In this document: in pieces, positions 27,952 through 41,769 of the stretch
Position numbering within the stretch: position 1 is the stretch's first letter
How the letters are laid out: each line of letters starts with the position of its first letter
Source: Euclidia mi
Lineage: Eukaryota; Arthropoda; Insecta; Lepidoptera; Erebidae
NCBI GenBank assembly: GCA_944739405.2
Contig: OX123187.2
Span: forward strand, 44,000,394-44,064,393
DNA length: 64,000 bases
Direction of reading: 5' to 3'
The notes under the pieces: model-generated
Seen by the model: the letters and a program-made list of their open reading frames with translations, nothing else
What the model was told of the DNA's origin: nothing
Database searches by the model: none
Position numbers and translations under genes: made by a program

Positions 27952-28727
27952 GTAACATATTACGATATTTATAACTTTTTAATATAAATTTTTTTGTAAA
28001 ATTCATTATATATACCACAAAAAAATTTTTTTTTTGTTAGTATTAAATAACTTATTATGCAACTAACTTTTACTTATACAAACTTAAATGAATCTGAAAC
28101 TTTTACTTCTTCAAACTTTAATTAGTAAAATGTAATTGCAAAAGTGATAATGGATGTTGAAGTAATAAAAAATAACAAGCCTTAAGTTCTAACGGTTGTA
28201 TAGCAATAATAAGCACATGGCGTGATGAAGTAACAGCATCGTAAATCTTACGTGGTCAATAGGTATAGGAGTATTATATTATCTGTGGTATAGGTAACAG
28301 TTAGTAGAAAACACATAGAACATTCTCGAAGAATAAAAGCTCTTAGCTACGTAATGTTTTAACGGTCAATCGTTGGCGAGTTGTGTCTTTAGAGTTTAGC
28401 TTATTTTAATCAGCTGTAAACATTGTACTATTTAGATTAGATTACTGAGTATAAAATGCGGTCACGGTGTCCTTTAATAGATATTGCCTACGTATTCACA
28501 GCGTCGTTTCACACGGTACGATGGGCTATGGCCTATTAAGCAAAAGGATATCAATTCTTATAAATGTTCGTAAATATTGGTACGTTAACCCCGCTTCTAG
28601 AGGTGCGTGGTTTGATGTTCCCCGAGGTATTATTTCAAAGGTGCTTCGTGCCTCCTTCCGCAAAACCATGCACCGTGGGCAGCGGGCTTAACATACCCAC
28701 ATCTTTTTTGGTATACCTCTTATAAAG
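27952..28727. other. Intergenic, nothing recognised
   Basis: AT-rich sequence with homopolymer A and T runs near 28020-28040. No gene or named repeat is seen. Confidence 0.5.
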
Positions 28728-28940
28728 TACTAGAGGATGCCCGCAGCACCTACGAATTTTTTTTATTAAACCATTTATCCCGGATCCTGTTGGGATTTCG
28801 GGAAACTCCGCCTTGGTGCACTCCTACTATCCCAGGGGACATAGGTACATGGCAAACTTCAGCTTCTTGCGCCAATAGTTTTGGCTGTGCATTCTCTGTT
28901 AGTCACTCAGTATTGCAACAATTTTATATGCCTATAGGTA
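28728..28940 (+). repeat. Interspersed repeat family 'CCGATCCCGTGGG', copy 3
   Basis: It starts CTAGAGGATGCCCGCAGC and keeps 'GGGATTTCGGGAAACTCC', 'TGGTGCACTCCTACTATCCC' and 'TTCAGCTTCTTGCGCCAATA'. It is more diverged than copy 1. Confidence 0.55.
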
Positions 28941-29847
28941 CTGATGATGCGCGAAAGCTGCAAAATGATGAAGGAATAGAGCATTGCTCTACATAAACAT
29001 AATTTGTTTATACAATTGAATGGGCTCTGCTGCACCGTTCACTGTTCGTTGCCTCGTTGTTGCCGCCATTTGAGCATCATAATAAAAAGTAATCCTTCTG
29101 TCCTCAATTAGAGATGAATCATTGAATTTTCTCAAATTGCAACCGCACCTTTTTTGGTCGTGCTAAGTTCTGTCTTAATTGGCCGTATCGTTACCCGATG
29201 AGGCGAAAATGTATCGACGTAGGTAGTTTCGTGAGTTTGTAGATTATATTTAGCCCGAAAGCGAATTATAGGCCAGGTTCTTGACCTTTATTAATAACTC
29301 TTATTGAAGGTCTTATAGGATTTAGCAAGCGTAATTCTCTCAAAATTGTTACCAAACCTCTACATTCGCGATTTAGAACCTAGTTGGGCCATTAATTTGA
29401 ATTCAAATGATAAATATTAAATATGTATACTTAAAATTTCTATATGGACGTTTTCGATCCCGTTCTACTCATAAGTGCGAGCATTTATAGAAGATTTTTT
29501 TTTAAAGTGCTTATATTTCGACAACGGCTTTCCTCGAAAAATCCCATAGTAACTGAAGGCGCGCAAAAATCAGCTTACTGCCAATGCCAACAGCACCTTT
29601 CGCCTCAAGTAGTATTAAAAATGTGAAAGTACATTTCTTTGTCCTTGCTTTGTAAAAAGGAACAATGAAACAGTGATCGTTTGAGTAGCCGTACAGTAAC
29701 AGGTAGTCAGTTAGTCTAGTGTTAAACCGCAAGTTCCATGATCATGCTTTCGATATATTTGGTAGAAGGCATTTTACTTGAACGGCGAGCTTAATGGTAG
29801 CAATTTTGCAGTGGTTGAACTTTTACTTAAACTAGAGCGTATATTGT
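28941..29847. other. Intergenic, nothing recognised
   Basis: No coding-like ORF, tRNA or recognised repeat. Confidence 0.45.
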
Positions 29848-30092
29848 CCGTGTGGTGACGGATTAAGAATACGGAATGTCACCACCCCATATCATCCCAT
29901 GGGTGTCGTAAGAGCCGACAGAGGGAGCATATTATGCAGAGAACAGCTGCTGCACTGTAAGAGAAGGAAAACTTGATACAAACCCTATACCAACCCGTTT
30001 GGCCAGCGTGGTATAGTAGGCCAATTCCTCCTTTCAAAGGAGAGGCCTAGTCCAGCAGTGGACTTTTAAAGGCTGATAATGATGATGATGAT
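29848..30092 (+). repeat. SINE-like repeat, copy 2, with (GAT)n tail
   Basis: It is nearly identical to the reverse complement of 4373-4615. It begins CCGTGTGGTGACGG and ends TGATAATGATGATGATGAT. The full-length agreement of the two copies gives the element borders. Confidence 0.7.
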
Positions 30093-30603
30093 CTCTTCTT
30101 CAGCTTAGGTACAAGTTACATGTATAATTATATGTAACGTGGAAAACTAATAATTAAAACTGCATTTCTGTATACTTAGGTTTATCTTATCTTAATTACC
30201 TAACTTAGTTTAGGTTACGTTATCACGGGTACGCTATACCTATAGGCCTTCAAACATTACTCAGGTCCAGTCTTTAAATAACTTATGTAGAGTGTTCAAT
30301 TATCTTTTAATATGACTACAGTTATTTTATCATACACAAACAAAATTAATTGCTTATAGGCACGGGCTATGTAGCAATTAATAGGACTATAATTTACACA
30401 TAATATATGAATTTGTAAACTAGCAACCCGTCCCTAATATACACATAGATAGCCCAAATTAATCATCTACAACTTCCTCAAGAATCATCCTGTCTATTAC
30501 CCTGTGTTTTCACCAATAGTGATCCGTGATCCGTTTAGTTTTTAAGTTTATAGCGAAAAGAGAGACAGATCCAGGGACTTTACTTTATGATATTGATATT
30601 ACC

Positions 30604-30738
30604 TTTACCACCTCCAACTCTCTGGTAAGCGTTATCTTCAAGGTAAATTCAAAATTAGAACGAAATTTGTATGAATTTATATGCCAAGTAATTTAATCGC
30701 AACTTATTTGGTAGCGGTGAAGCTGGTCCTCAGTGATA
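30604..30738 (+). repeat. Diverged copy of the GGCCTG MITE
   Basis: It shares 'GGTAAATTCAAAATTAGAAC', 'GAAATTTGTATGAATTTAT' and 'CAAGTAATTTAA..GCAACTTAT' with 41642-41769. The ends have decayed. Confidence 0.6.
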
Positions 30739-30939
30739 TTCAGTACTCTAAGGGTAAATAGGACGTTTGCGTTATCGTTAGAACCACGGCGGTATCGGAG
30801 TATCGACCCTAATGAAGGCAGAATCGAGGAGAGTGTGTGCCATTATCACAGACCACAGAACCATAGTAAAAACAGAATAGTAGGTTAGCTAAGGCCGCTC
30901 GGCGAGATAATTGCCTACTCTTGCGTTGACGCACGGGTT

Positions 30940-31400
30940 GTCACTTGTTTACACCGCGGCGCCGGCGCCGGCTTTGTCGGCGCTCGCGCTTTTTCGCCGC
31001 TTTTTTAAGTGATCGCGCTGAATACTTCACAATTTAAGCTTGAATTTATTTTTTCTCAAATACCTACTGACTACCTAAGCGTTATATAACTATCTAAATG
31101 CCTTTTTTAATGAGAAAAAGTAACAAGTTAAATTTACTGTCGTTTAACCCATTGTATATTATTAATAACGTTTATTACAAAACTGAATGTATATAAACAA
31201 TTCAAGCGGGCGAGCAGTGAAGTACCTGCATGAATGCGCTCGATCAGACGCGCGGCGCATCCCGTACTGAATCCGCGCCGAGCTTGCCGCGCTCGTGAGA
31301 TTGTGTGCGTGAAAAGTGCGTGCGTACACGGCGCCGGCGACTCACGCGTACATTCAAACCAGCGCGGCAGCGCGGCGGCCGATTTGTATGAAGCTATCTT
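30940..31400. other. GC/CpG-rich patch in AT-rich intergenic DNA
   Basis: Two GC-rich stretches ('CACCGCGGCGCCGGCGCCGG' near 30950; 'CAGACGCGCGGCGCATCCCG' to 'GCGCGGCAGCGCGGCGGCC' at 31240-31380) stand out. In this genome such patches coincide with promoters (48 kb) or MITEs (15 kb). No initiator plus DPE and no coding frame is seen. Confidence 0.4.
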
Positions 31401-34400
31401 ACTATTCTGTTTTTACTATGACAGAACCACAAATTATCAAATGTTCGACGTGTCTGCCGCCACGGCCACAGATAGTCACAAATAGGTTTAGGTAAAACTA
31501 CCGTTATCTAAAGATCATGGACCATTACGTTTACAATAAATAAACACTCGTATAAGGAAAACATGCCACTAATCTGTAATTTTGTCAATAGTTTGTCCAT
31601 AGCATTCATAAAACTTTAATTACAGATTAAGATATCGTCTTTATTGACAAAAAAATGTCTATTACTTATTGGATTTGGTTTGAAACAACTTGTGATGTCA
31701 GGCAAATGTTTAATGACATTAAACAAAAGATTTCGTGGTACAAATAACTTGAGCAGAACTACGTTAGTACCTACTATTAACTATTCTGTGGCAGAACGCA
31801 TCACCTATTGTATAGTCTATATCAACAAATTAGCTAATTGAACCTTATATAAATTGCAGTAATCGCGTTGCTAGGTGCACATATACTGCAAATTGACTAG
31901 GTACCGTCAAAAAAAGGAACCACGTTCATTAACACTTCAATGTTATCATTTATACCGTATCATGTGCTGCGGCCAGACCATCTTATCTGTGCGGTTTCCA
32001 ACCATGTGTTCCCATTGTGCTTGTGCTATTTTTATCAAGCCTTTTTTATTTATTATACTTACCGTTACGGTACGATTGGGCGTCTATAATCTGCTCGGCT
32101 ACGCGGCGACTTGTTACACCACATTTTTGGTGGCCACGGACTACGTGTAAATTCGATGCGATCCTAATATTGAAGATGCGAATTTACGTTTGTGAATCAT
32201 TGGTTTTCTTTGAGAGGAAACAACAATTGTTTAAAAGGATTGCTGTTCATTCACTATTAAAATATAGCTGTTCGGGCTAACGAACAATGTGCAACTAAAT
32301 GAAGATACAATATTTTGCATAGTCCTTTCTTGTGATCTCAAAAATACAGTTACTTATAGATGATTTGTAGATAGTAACTAGCAATAAATAAAAATAATAA
32401 TTTTGACCATCAAGTTCTAATCTTACCTATTTCTCGACCTTATCTTTATATAACGTTAAAATGTAAGCAGGTATTAAAACGTAATGCGAGATTCTTCGTA
32501 ACTATTTTAAGGAGTGTTGATATATCTCGCACTGAAAATATGTAGGTTACGCTTACGTTTATCCCGGAAGACGAACTTACGTAGAAGGAGGGCATGCTTT
32601 ATCTTATTTCGAATGTTTGAATCCAACCACGTCGCGTGATTGTGTATGAAGTAACACACAAACACGAACGAGTATCTTGTTTACGGACTTCAACGAAGAA
32701 GTTTGCAAGAATTGATAGATATTTTATAATTGTAGTAATATAATTATACTCCTGAATCAGACAGAGTCAGAAGAGTCACTTTGTGTTAGAAACAGGTGCA
32801 AGCTGGCGCCAGTTTGCTTTTTGGACAAATAGACCCCAGCTGTTGCTTGTCCCGTTGATTTTCTTCTTCTGCTTCATGTCACGATACATTTTATTGTTAT
32901 CATATGCAATGAGTACCTACTGCTAGATCTTTTTACATGTTTGCTCATATAAATGAATACGTATGACGTCACTTATGAAACGTACTTACAAGTATGTTAA
33001 AAAAATTATGTGCACGATTTGTGATGCAAAATGAGGCTGCTCGGGTGATTCCTTTTACAAGATAACTGACGATTATGACAGGCTTGCATGATACCTTACG
33101 ATCGATTAAGTTCCAGTCTTAAAGTAAGCTTCGGCGCCAGCGAACTATAGTTTTACTACAAATTGCTTCGGCTTTACAAGTATATAATATTCCAGTAAAT
33201 AATTATATGTTAGGCACAACTTGTAATCTTTTACACTTGAACGCATCAGATCAACATAACGAATGAGTAATGATTAATTATGATTTGCTATTAATTACAG
33301 CTTGACATTCATCTCAATAATTATTTATTTTATGATATCAGTATAATTTTATTACGAGTACTATACTCCGTATCTAACTGGTAAATATCTATTATGATTG
33401 CGTGATAAAATATTGCAGTAGTGCGTCGTGTGTTAGTGTTTATTCCTTACTAAACAAATAAGCTGATTTTATGAAATTTTGAAGTGTAGATAACTCTTAC
33501 GCAAAAAGTAGGGTACAAGAATGCAGTCGTGGTCGCAGATTTTACCTAATTAGCTAAAATCGGGTGATTACCTAATTTCGTCAGATAAGGTTAATTGCAC
33601 CGTAACTAATTTTATGAGCACTGGCATGAATATAAAAAGGAATGTAGCATTGTAGCAAAAAAAATATAACATTTATTAAAATGAGGATAATAATTATCTA
33701 ATTAGTACATAAAGTAAATTGTCTATTAACTTTGAATGAACTGAACTCTATAGGTACCTACCTGCCCTTTCCGTTCACAAAGTAGACTGGTTTATCATTT
33801 TATTTAAGTTTCTTCTAAAATACATACCTTTACTTACTTACTTGCTAAGTTTAGATCCGTGAAGAATATAATTACAAAAGATTTTTATATTATGACTACA
33901 TTTCGCACTCGCGGCAGTTACATTGACTTTGTAATGAAATCTATAAAAAAAATGTCAGGCATGCCCTGTGGTCGACCTCTAGACACGCACACTTGATAAC
34001 AGTGATTATGCCGATTACGGAAAAAGTAATGGAAATAATACTATTTTTATACCTACCACACAATACCTAACTACATGATATGGAAAATACTTTAAATAAA
34101 CCGAATATGAAAACAAAGATGAATATTACTAGTTTTTTATATCTCTTAGAAGTTGACAAACTCTATCAAGTAGGTATATTTTTTATGGTAAAGACGGTGT
34201 CCTCAAACATTTTATATCAAAATAAACCTTGAACCTCGCTATCGCTATAATCGTTGACCCTATTATTCTTGGCTGTGCACACGTCAAATCAAATACTCGT
34301 GTTTGTTTTTATTTTAAAGACAATACCTACTTTTTTTCATATTAGACTCCGCGTATGATTTACACTTTCTTAAATTGCTGCATGAAGTAAAAAACGAATT

Positions 34401-35847
34401 AAAGTTTATGCTGTATACATTTTATTAGAAAATAATTGTTAGAAATTTTTTCCTTGTCCATCGCAATCTTACTTAGAATAAAGTAGGCGGCAAACTAGAG
34501 CAGAGACTGGATACATCTTAACTGTAACAATTATATATGTATGTAGGAGCCGAAATACGGCTTTTATAAGGTTAGTTACTTCAAACTAGCCAAACATGTT
34601 CACTAATTACTTAATTGATAATTATTGTTTAATCGATACCAGAATTTGTTCTCGGTACGACACTAACGACCTTGCTTATCATTATCGTCATTAAAACTAT
34701 ATTAATAACGCGTACACGTTGATAGTTCGTAATTGAACCGTTTTTATTATGTCGCCGATTGACGAGGAAGCTCTAATTATATGGCCATCACTACACTGTT
34801 GTAGGTACCATTACACTCCATTCAATTTACGTGGAAGTACATTAAAATACGAGTAGTGAAACACTTTTTGTGCACTCATACGCTTCGCGTATACAAAAAG
34901 TGTTTTGCTGCCTACATTGGTCGGCGATTTCAGAAAAAGATTATTTACAACATAATCTTTAAACTCTACTCACTACCTGTGGAAGTAACTGTAAAATAAA
35001 GCCTTCAATTTTTAGCTTATTATTGTTCTAATGCTGCAAAGGCCAGCACAGGCCAGCTCTATGATAGCAAAACATCAAAACGCTATTGTCTAACATCACA
35101 ACAAAACCAAAAACAATTTAGAAACTTTCATTGTAATATATAAGCCATATAAACTCCCCTACCAAATCTGTGTTCACCTCGAGATTCCATTGACTTGTGT
35201 TATTATTATTCCCTGTGCCTTTGTTACCTGCTGAGGCCGGGGCTGCCGACGCTCAGGTTTGTTGACGTTTTTTGTAAGCATTCCCATCACAGCTGATCGG
35301 GACAACAAAGCCACGTGGCTCCAGACGACTCCCTATTGGCTCGCCGGCCGAAGCCACCCTAACTTTAAAGTTGTCGACCCGGCACACATGTAAGAGTTCG
35401 AACCCTACACGCACACAAACACGCAAAGATAATAACATCGGTCAAGTATCCCTTTCTACATCTGTTGCTGTCTCACGGAAGTGATAAAAAGTCGTGGGGA
35501 GCTTACTTGGTAGCTTTTTATGTTGTTTGTTACACGATTAACTCAATAAAGACTATTACGAAGTTTATTAGAATCGTATTCGAGATTTGACCTCACCGCT
35601 ATCACAATATTATGAATTATACGCATTAAAGATTGTATCGTTAAATACGAATGCCGAATTACCTATTAACATACTTAACTACGTAATTAATGTAAAGATA
35701 TATCGAGTCGTAAACATTGATTCAATCACTTATGCGTACAATGTTTAATAAATTTATATAGGACCTATATACATCAACAAAATACATAGTTAAATCTGGT
35801 TAGTATAATATTATAAATGTGAGGACTTGATGAATCTTTCGTGGTAA
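31401..35847. other. Intergenic, largely featureless
   Basis: AT-rich. A nested hairpin lies at 34859-34905: AAACACTTTTTGT / ACAAAAAGTGTTT around ATACGC-TTC-GCGTAT. A 23-mer like TTTGTGAATCATTGG.TTTCTTTG near 32190 is shared with 6904, so part is repeat-derived. No gene is found. Confidence 0.45.
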
Positions 35848-36086
35848 TCTTAATATATAAAATCCTTGCGTTACTGACTGACTGACAGACACGCTACAGC
35901 CGAAACTATTGGGCGCAGGAAGCTGAAATTTGGCATGTATGTTCCTTGGGGATCGTAGGGTGCACCCCTACGATCCCCAAGGAACATACATGCCTAAATA
36001 AATAGGGATTTCCCGAAATTCCCACGGGATCGGCCAAAACGGGTAAATTTAAGAAAAATGCAGGCGTAGCTGCTGGCGTCCTCTAG
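35848..36086 (-). repeat. Interspersed repeat family 'CCGATCCCGTGGG', copy 4, with internal inverted duplication
   Basis: On the minus strand it matches copies 1-3. Inside, 29 bp (35932-35960) is perfectly reverse-complemented at 35966-35994 around the 5-nt loop TGCAC, a rearrangement the other copies lack. Confidence 0.75.
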
Positions 36087-36152
36087 TTTATTGATATGGC
36101 ATAAGGCGAACGCAAAAGTAATATTAAAGATATATCTGAGCAAGATATAATT

Positions 36153-36202
36153 TGGGAGGTTGTATTCGATGTGGACAATAATACATCGAATACAATCTCC
36201 CA
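36153..36202. repeat. 20-bp inverted repeat, 10-nt loop
   Basis: TGGGAGGTTGTATTCGATGT (36153-36172) is reverse-complemented at 36183-36202 with one mismatch. Confidence 0.75.
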
Positions 36203-36844
36203 CATTTATACTTTGTATCAAAACTATACCTATTCTTTGGGTCTAAATCAAATTCATTTTTTTTAATGTTTTATTGCTCACCTGTTACAATACATAAATA
36301 GACTTAATAATATGGACTCTGTCGGGCACGACAATGTTAAAAAATCGGGTGCTTTATGACGTTTGCGATATTGACTGCTTAAATGCCAATAAGACACCAC
36401 CCACCTAAGCAAAATATTAAAAACATAGATAACATTCGTGCGTCGTCGCCGATAATAAATAACAATATAAGAATTTTACTACTCATTCATGTAGGAGTAA
36501 GGAATGTGTAAATGTTCTCGTCCGCGTCCATATGTCGCTAGTCGCGTGCACAGGTACTTGGCACAACTAATCAATCATGGTTGGCCCTTGTCTTGCTTTT
36601 AATTAAAATCACGTTACTGGCGTCACCCGTCACACTCGGCTACAAGATCATCGTTATTTCAAACACGAATCAGGTCTAGCGCACACAAGGTAATATGACA
36701 TAAAGACTTTGTTAAACTGTGCTTAGTACAGTTGAGATTTGTGTGGTCGTATGTCGTATAATGTGGTTGTTCTTGATAGGACTAAAGTCTTAATATCAGT
36801 TCAATAACTGAGATCGTTGTTCTTGCCTTCTTGGTGGTGTTCGA

Positions 36845-37690
36845 TCATTTGACAAAAAACAAATAACAAATTTTCATTTCAAAAATAACATTTGACAAAA
36901 TTATACTTGATAAATTTATTATTTTACAAACTATTGTTTAATAAACTACTCATTAGACAATATATTTATTAAAAAAAATATTATGCTAAAACATCAATCT
37001 ACAAATTGATTATTTTTTTAAACATGTTAGTTGGCAAATCAACGTAAAGCATACATAAATAACATTTGACAAAATGCATTGCTTGGTAAATATTTTATGA
37101 ACCATAATCTACGTTAATACAACAATCTTTGTGTAGGGTCAACTGAAACAATGGCTGGGTAGGTTAGGTTAGAACTGCGACCAGAACCGAATTCTACTTA
37201 TTTCGCTTAATTCAGGCAGTTCGTATTTTTTTAAAAGACTTAAGTTTCTATGGAATTAGTAGATATTAATACAAAAATTATTACTTGCCTATAAATGTGA
37301 TCTATCTACATCTATCATGTAATGTGTATTCTTTGTTGGAGAACCAATAAATAAATAATCTGTCCAAGATGAAAATTGCAACCATGCAATTTAATATTTT
37401 CAAAATTTCGGTTAGAAATTAGTTATTTTTAAAAATTAGTAATTTATCTTATAACTTTTTGTACAATCACCAATTTGGCAAACAAAATTATTTAGTCATG
37501 TGATTATTTTTAAAATAATTATTTAACAGTTTAATTATTTCCTAAGTAAAACATTTGCGAAACCTGTATTATGTCAAATGATTGTTTTTAAAGTAATATG
37601 TTTGCGAAATGAAAGTTTGTCAAATGATTTTTTCAAACGTTGTTTGTAAAATCATCGTTTGTCATACGTTTTTTGTTAAACAATAGTAAA
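36845..37690. repeat. Large degenerate inverted array built on CATTTGACAAA
   Basis: The left half carries CATTTGACAAA at 36846, 36889 and 37063; the right half carries its complement TTTGTCAAATG at 37616 and partial copies at 37572 and near 37657. The motif is embedded in AT-rich units with 'AATTATTTTA'-type sequence. The centre (37100-37400) is unrelated. It may be a MITE with subterminal repeats or a foldback element. Confidence 0.5.
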
Positions 37691-40600
37691 CCCTTCTTGG
37701 TAGGCGTTAAGAAGCTTTCAGCTATTGTATAGGCAATTACAGCAGGTATCGAAACAATTAGAAGTAATACAGCTTAGTAATAAGTATACCAGCCGGCTTA
37801 GCCAAAACTCAAAGGTATCGTTTCCATCGCCTTTCTCCGATTTCAAACGCAAACGCGTTTGCAATCGAAGAAAACGCAAAATTGGTAGCCAACACCACGC
37901 GTTAGTGTCACACGTACATTCTGCGACACAACATGGTTATTAGTATATGCCTTGCGTTGTTTGAAGCGTCAAGCGCGTCAAATATCAAGGTAATGTAAAT
38001 ATTTATGCGAGTGAAACAAACGTTCGAACCAGAAGATTTGTTTATTCGTTTTAAGTTTTATATAATCATATATAATCTTAAACATTTAGAGTTTTTTAAA
38101 GCTTAAATAATATTTATTACTTAAAAACTTTGACTCTCTAAGGAATTTGAAACATAAACAATGACGTGAATCGCGATAATCAACTTACTTGGAGAACACT
38201 TAAGTGGCCCCTTGCTGTATTAAATGGGCCCTTTGCGTCTGAAATAGCTAAACAATGTTTTAGGCATAGTGATTTAGCGAGGCCCTAACAAGGAGCTCAA
38301 GGCCGAGTACAGGCTGACCGTCTGTGGAATTCTTTTTTGCGTTTTCTGCAGGGTTCTATCATTCGATTGTTATCCGTACGCAATCGACGCTAATAGCGTT
38401 AGTTTTGGCCGAAATTGGTAACTTGACTACCATTTTGCGGTTGACATCGCAGAAACGATGAGTTTATTCTATTGATGCGAATGCTTTTTATGCGTTGTGT
38501 ATTTGGCTACGACTTTTCTATTTGTTTGATTATATCACGTGACTTTGCGTTCACTCCATACATTTTTTTGCGTTAACGTTTGCAGAAAGACGTCTTGGCT
38601 AAGCCTGCAGTGCTTGTTATACCAATTATATTATTTATAGATTGATCTACCTACTGCAAAATTTACCTATTTCTTGTACCTACTACCAAATACTTAGTTT
38701 AAAAATAAACTCGTTCATAGCTTTCAGGTTTTAATATCTAGGTACACTATGTTATCATCGTACCTACCTATTTTCTTAGGTTTACGCGAAAGTTACACAT
38801 TGAAATCTAACTACGGTTTTTGGGATTTATCGCGATATATTGTTTCGTTTTAAAGACACTACATTTCAGTCCGTGACCACGATTCCTGTAAAGCAATCGA
38901 TACATCGTAGGATAGTAATAAATAATGAAGTTTCCAGATCATTCGGTTTAAATATCTTTAATATATATACTCGCGAGATACTGGTTTATATCGCGATAGA
39001 ATCCGTAAACCGTAGTTTGATTTCAAATGGCTATGTTATGTTTTCTGTCTGATTAAATAAATAAAATTTGCAAAGTAAATTGTTATTAAAGTTTCTTAAA
39101 TTAGCTTCCTTATTAGTGAGTAGTTTTATAAAGACATTTTCCAAGGTAAATGCCTCTATTGATATTGCCCCGTTTTGCTCTACCTGTATTAAACCCGCTT
39201 TGGTGTTAGGTGCTACTCGTTGCCGTAAACAAAGAGCATACGAAGTAATTTATACCAAATAACTTCACATTTTCTCTCACTTTCAATATCGGTTATGATT
39301 TCTAATGCTGGAAGTTTCATGACGAGGCAGACTGCACTTATTTCCTGGTTGGTAAATAAATGAAATAACTACCGCTCGACATTTGCATATCGACGGATTA
39401 CGAACGCAGGTCTGACAATGCGAGCCCACGCCATTTTGTTACAATATCGCCATTTAAGCGTGTGATAAACGATCACTAGTAACTATTTATGAACCGTCTA
39501 GGTATAGTTATCAAATCATAAAGAATAAGCTTCTACTCTTACTACTTAGAGCCTTCCTGAGTATTAACTGTTATAGAGCTCTTTAAATACAACGAATACG
39601 AAAATACTAATGCAGTTATGCAATGAAAATCATAAGGTAACGCAAATTTAAGACATTACAAGTTATACCATATGTATAACTATAGGTATAATTTCTAGAA
39701 CATTTATAAAACTTAGCATGCGTAAATGAACAACCTGCAATCAATGCCTAAATCTATAAGTTGTCGACGAAGCAATCAATATCGGGGTCACATACATATA
39801 AATTATATTATAAATTTAAAACATTAAGTGGTTTTACTTTTTATGAATTGCAATAAAAGCCGACGAGGTATTGGTAACAAATGTCCAAAGGCTATATATT
39901 TTACTTTTAATGACACCAATAACCATGGCTTGTCCATTTAATATTTTTATATTCTACTTTAAATTGACCTATTTATTACTCATCGATTGTAACTTACATC
40001 CTGTTGCTTAACAAATCTGCATGGCAACAGGAAGCAAATGGCGAATAGTTACTTACTAGAACATGTACATTAATTGTTTATGCAGTTTGCCTATCGACTT
40101 CATAAATATAGTGTAGCACTATCCATTAAGTAATCTTTGTCTAGCTATTTGTAACAGCGGTGTGCTCAAACTGTGTGATGAATTAATCATTTATCTAGTA
40201 ACAATAAACTGTTGACTGACCGGTAGTTAAATTCGCCGTGGTTACTGATGCACTGTAATTTGTGGAAAATAAATATATGTATGACACGGAGAGTCAAGAA
40301 TCGTGCTCAGTGATGTGTCATCAGAGAGGCCTATATCCATCAGTGGACTGCGGTAGATAATGAAAGATATAGAGGTAATTGTACCAAGTGGATAGAGTTT
40401 TTGGTTGAAACAACTCTTGAACTGGAACTACCTTCTTATTCTAGTTGGAGCCTCTCGAGTAGAGCGTAAGTTAAGACACCATTTAATTGTTTCTAGAACA
40501 TTCGCTATAGACGTGGTTTATATTGAATCAAAATATTTTATTAATATTAACATTTGCAGACATAATAACTGTAATAGGATAAAAATTCGCCAGAGATACT

Positions 40601-41639
40601 AAATACAGGAGAGCAAAATTACGAGACTTGCAGGAACACAGGACAAATTTTCCTGGTTCGTTACGTTTTCCTCTATCCTCAATACGTGATGTGCGTCATC
40701 CCTATTGGGATCACTGAGGACAGAAGCCGAGGATGATTTTAATTATCTCTTGAACTGCTGCGACAATTTTATTGTGTACCTATATTGTGGCCAATTCTGA
40801 AACAATAATTACTCAAGTTTTCTCATTGTTGTATGTTTTGTTTGATTGCAATTAGGTATTTCAACATCGACAGCATCCCGTTATTGAATTATCTTCACCC
40901 ATATCTGTCATACTCCTACGGGTGAATCCTGTGACTATCGATTGATTTTGATTGAATTTTTTGGTGCGGCGTGAGCAATCGCATTTTTGTCATTTTATTA
41001 ATCCTTGTCAAGCTTCTGCTTTTCTAATTCTTGTGCCGAAAGGATAGAACGTATAGCAAATGGCGGATTAAGCTAGCCACAACATAGGTGAAGACTGTTG
41101 GCGCTCAGGACAATCACCAGACAGTAAGCAGTCAATACTGCTAGCATTCGACTGTTCCCAACCCAGACTATATCGTATAACCAAGTTAATTTGCACAGGC
41201 TACTTACATTCAAAACTGTAATTACTTCGTTTTATACTCGGCTTTATTATAACCTGGATATATACTACCGTACCATAAAAAAATAAATTAAAAAATAAGA
41301 ACACGTACATAATTCCGTAAATGTTATGGTGGTAGTCCTGGAACGAAACGGTTTTTCTTTAATAAGCATGGAAAGATCTAGATTTCCCTAAAAGAAAATA
41401 GGTTCAGTTAGGTAACTTTATTGATACATTCTTTGCATAGATCTTTGAAACGAAAATAATGATGGTTAGCTACATTCTCTACAAGATAAAAAGACTTGAA
41501 AAGATAAGATTATACTATCGATTTACTGTGGAAGTGCGTAGCTATGTGTAAGACAAAGCGCGCGAGGAACTGCGAAGATAATTGACCGGGATCTTTAAAG
41601 TAACAATATGCAGTCATTGGTAAGCCAAATCCATATTCT
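37691..41639. other. Intergenic, nothing firm
   Basis: AT-rich. A short retroposon-like phrase 'GGCCTATATCCATCAGTGGA' is at about 40329. No coding-like exon is found. Confidence 0.45.
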
Positions 41640-41641
41640 TA

Positions 41642-41769
41642 GGGCCTGTTTCACTACCTCTAAGTAACCGTTACCTTCCAAGTAAATTCAAAATTAGAAC
41701 GAAATTTCTTTGAATTTATTTGTCAAGTAGTTTAACCAGAACTTATTGGACAGTGGTGAAACAGGCCTT
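41642..41769. mobile_element. 128-bp MITE with GGGCCTGTTTCAC ends, TA-flanked
   Basis: GGGCCTGTTTCACTAC at the left pairs with GTGGTGAAACAGGCCTT at the right. TA flanks at 41640-41641 and 41770-41771. An older copy is at 30604-30738. Confidence 0.75.

Noticed and set aside
35220..35430. tRNA-headed SINE suspected from 'GAGTTCGAACCC'
   Set aside because: The B-box-like motif is present but no A box or body shared with the other SINEs could be found.
37158..37176. Telomere-like 'TAGGTTAGGTTAG'
   Set aside because: Only two TTAGG-type units; far too short for an interstitial telomere and common by chance in insect repeats.
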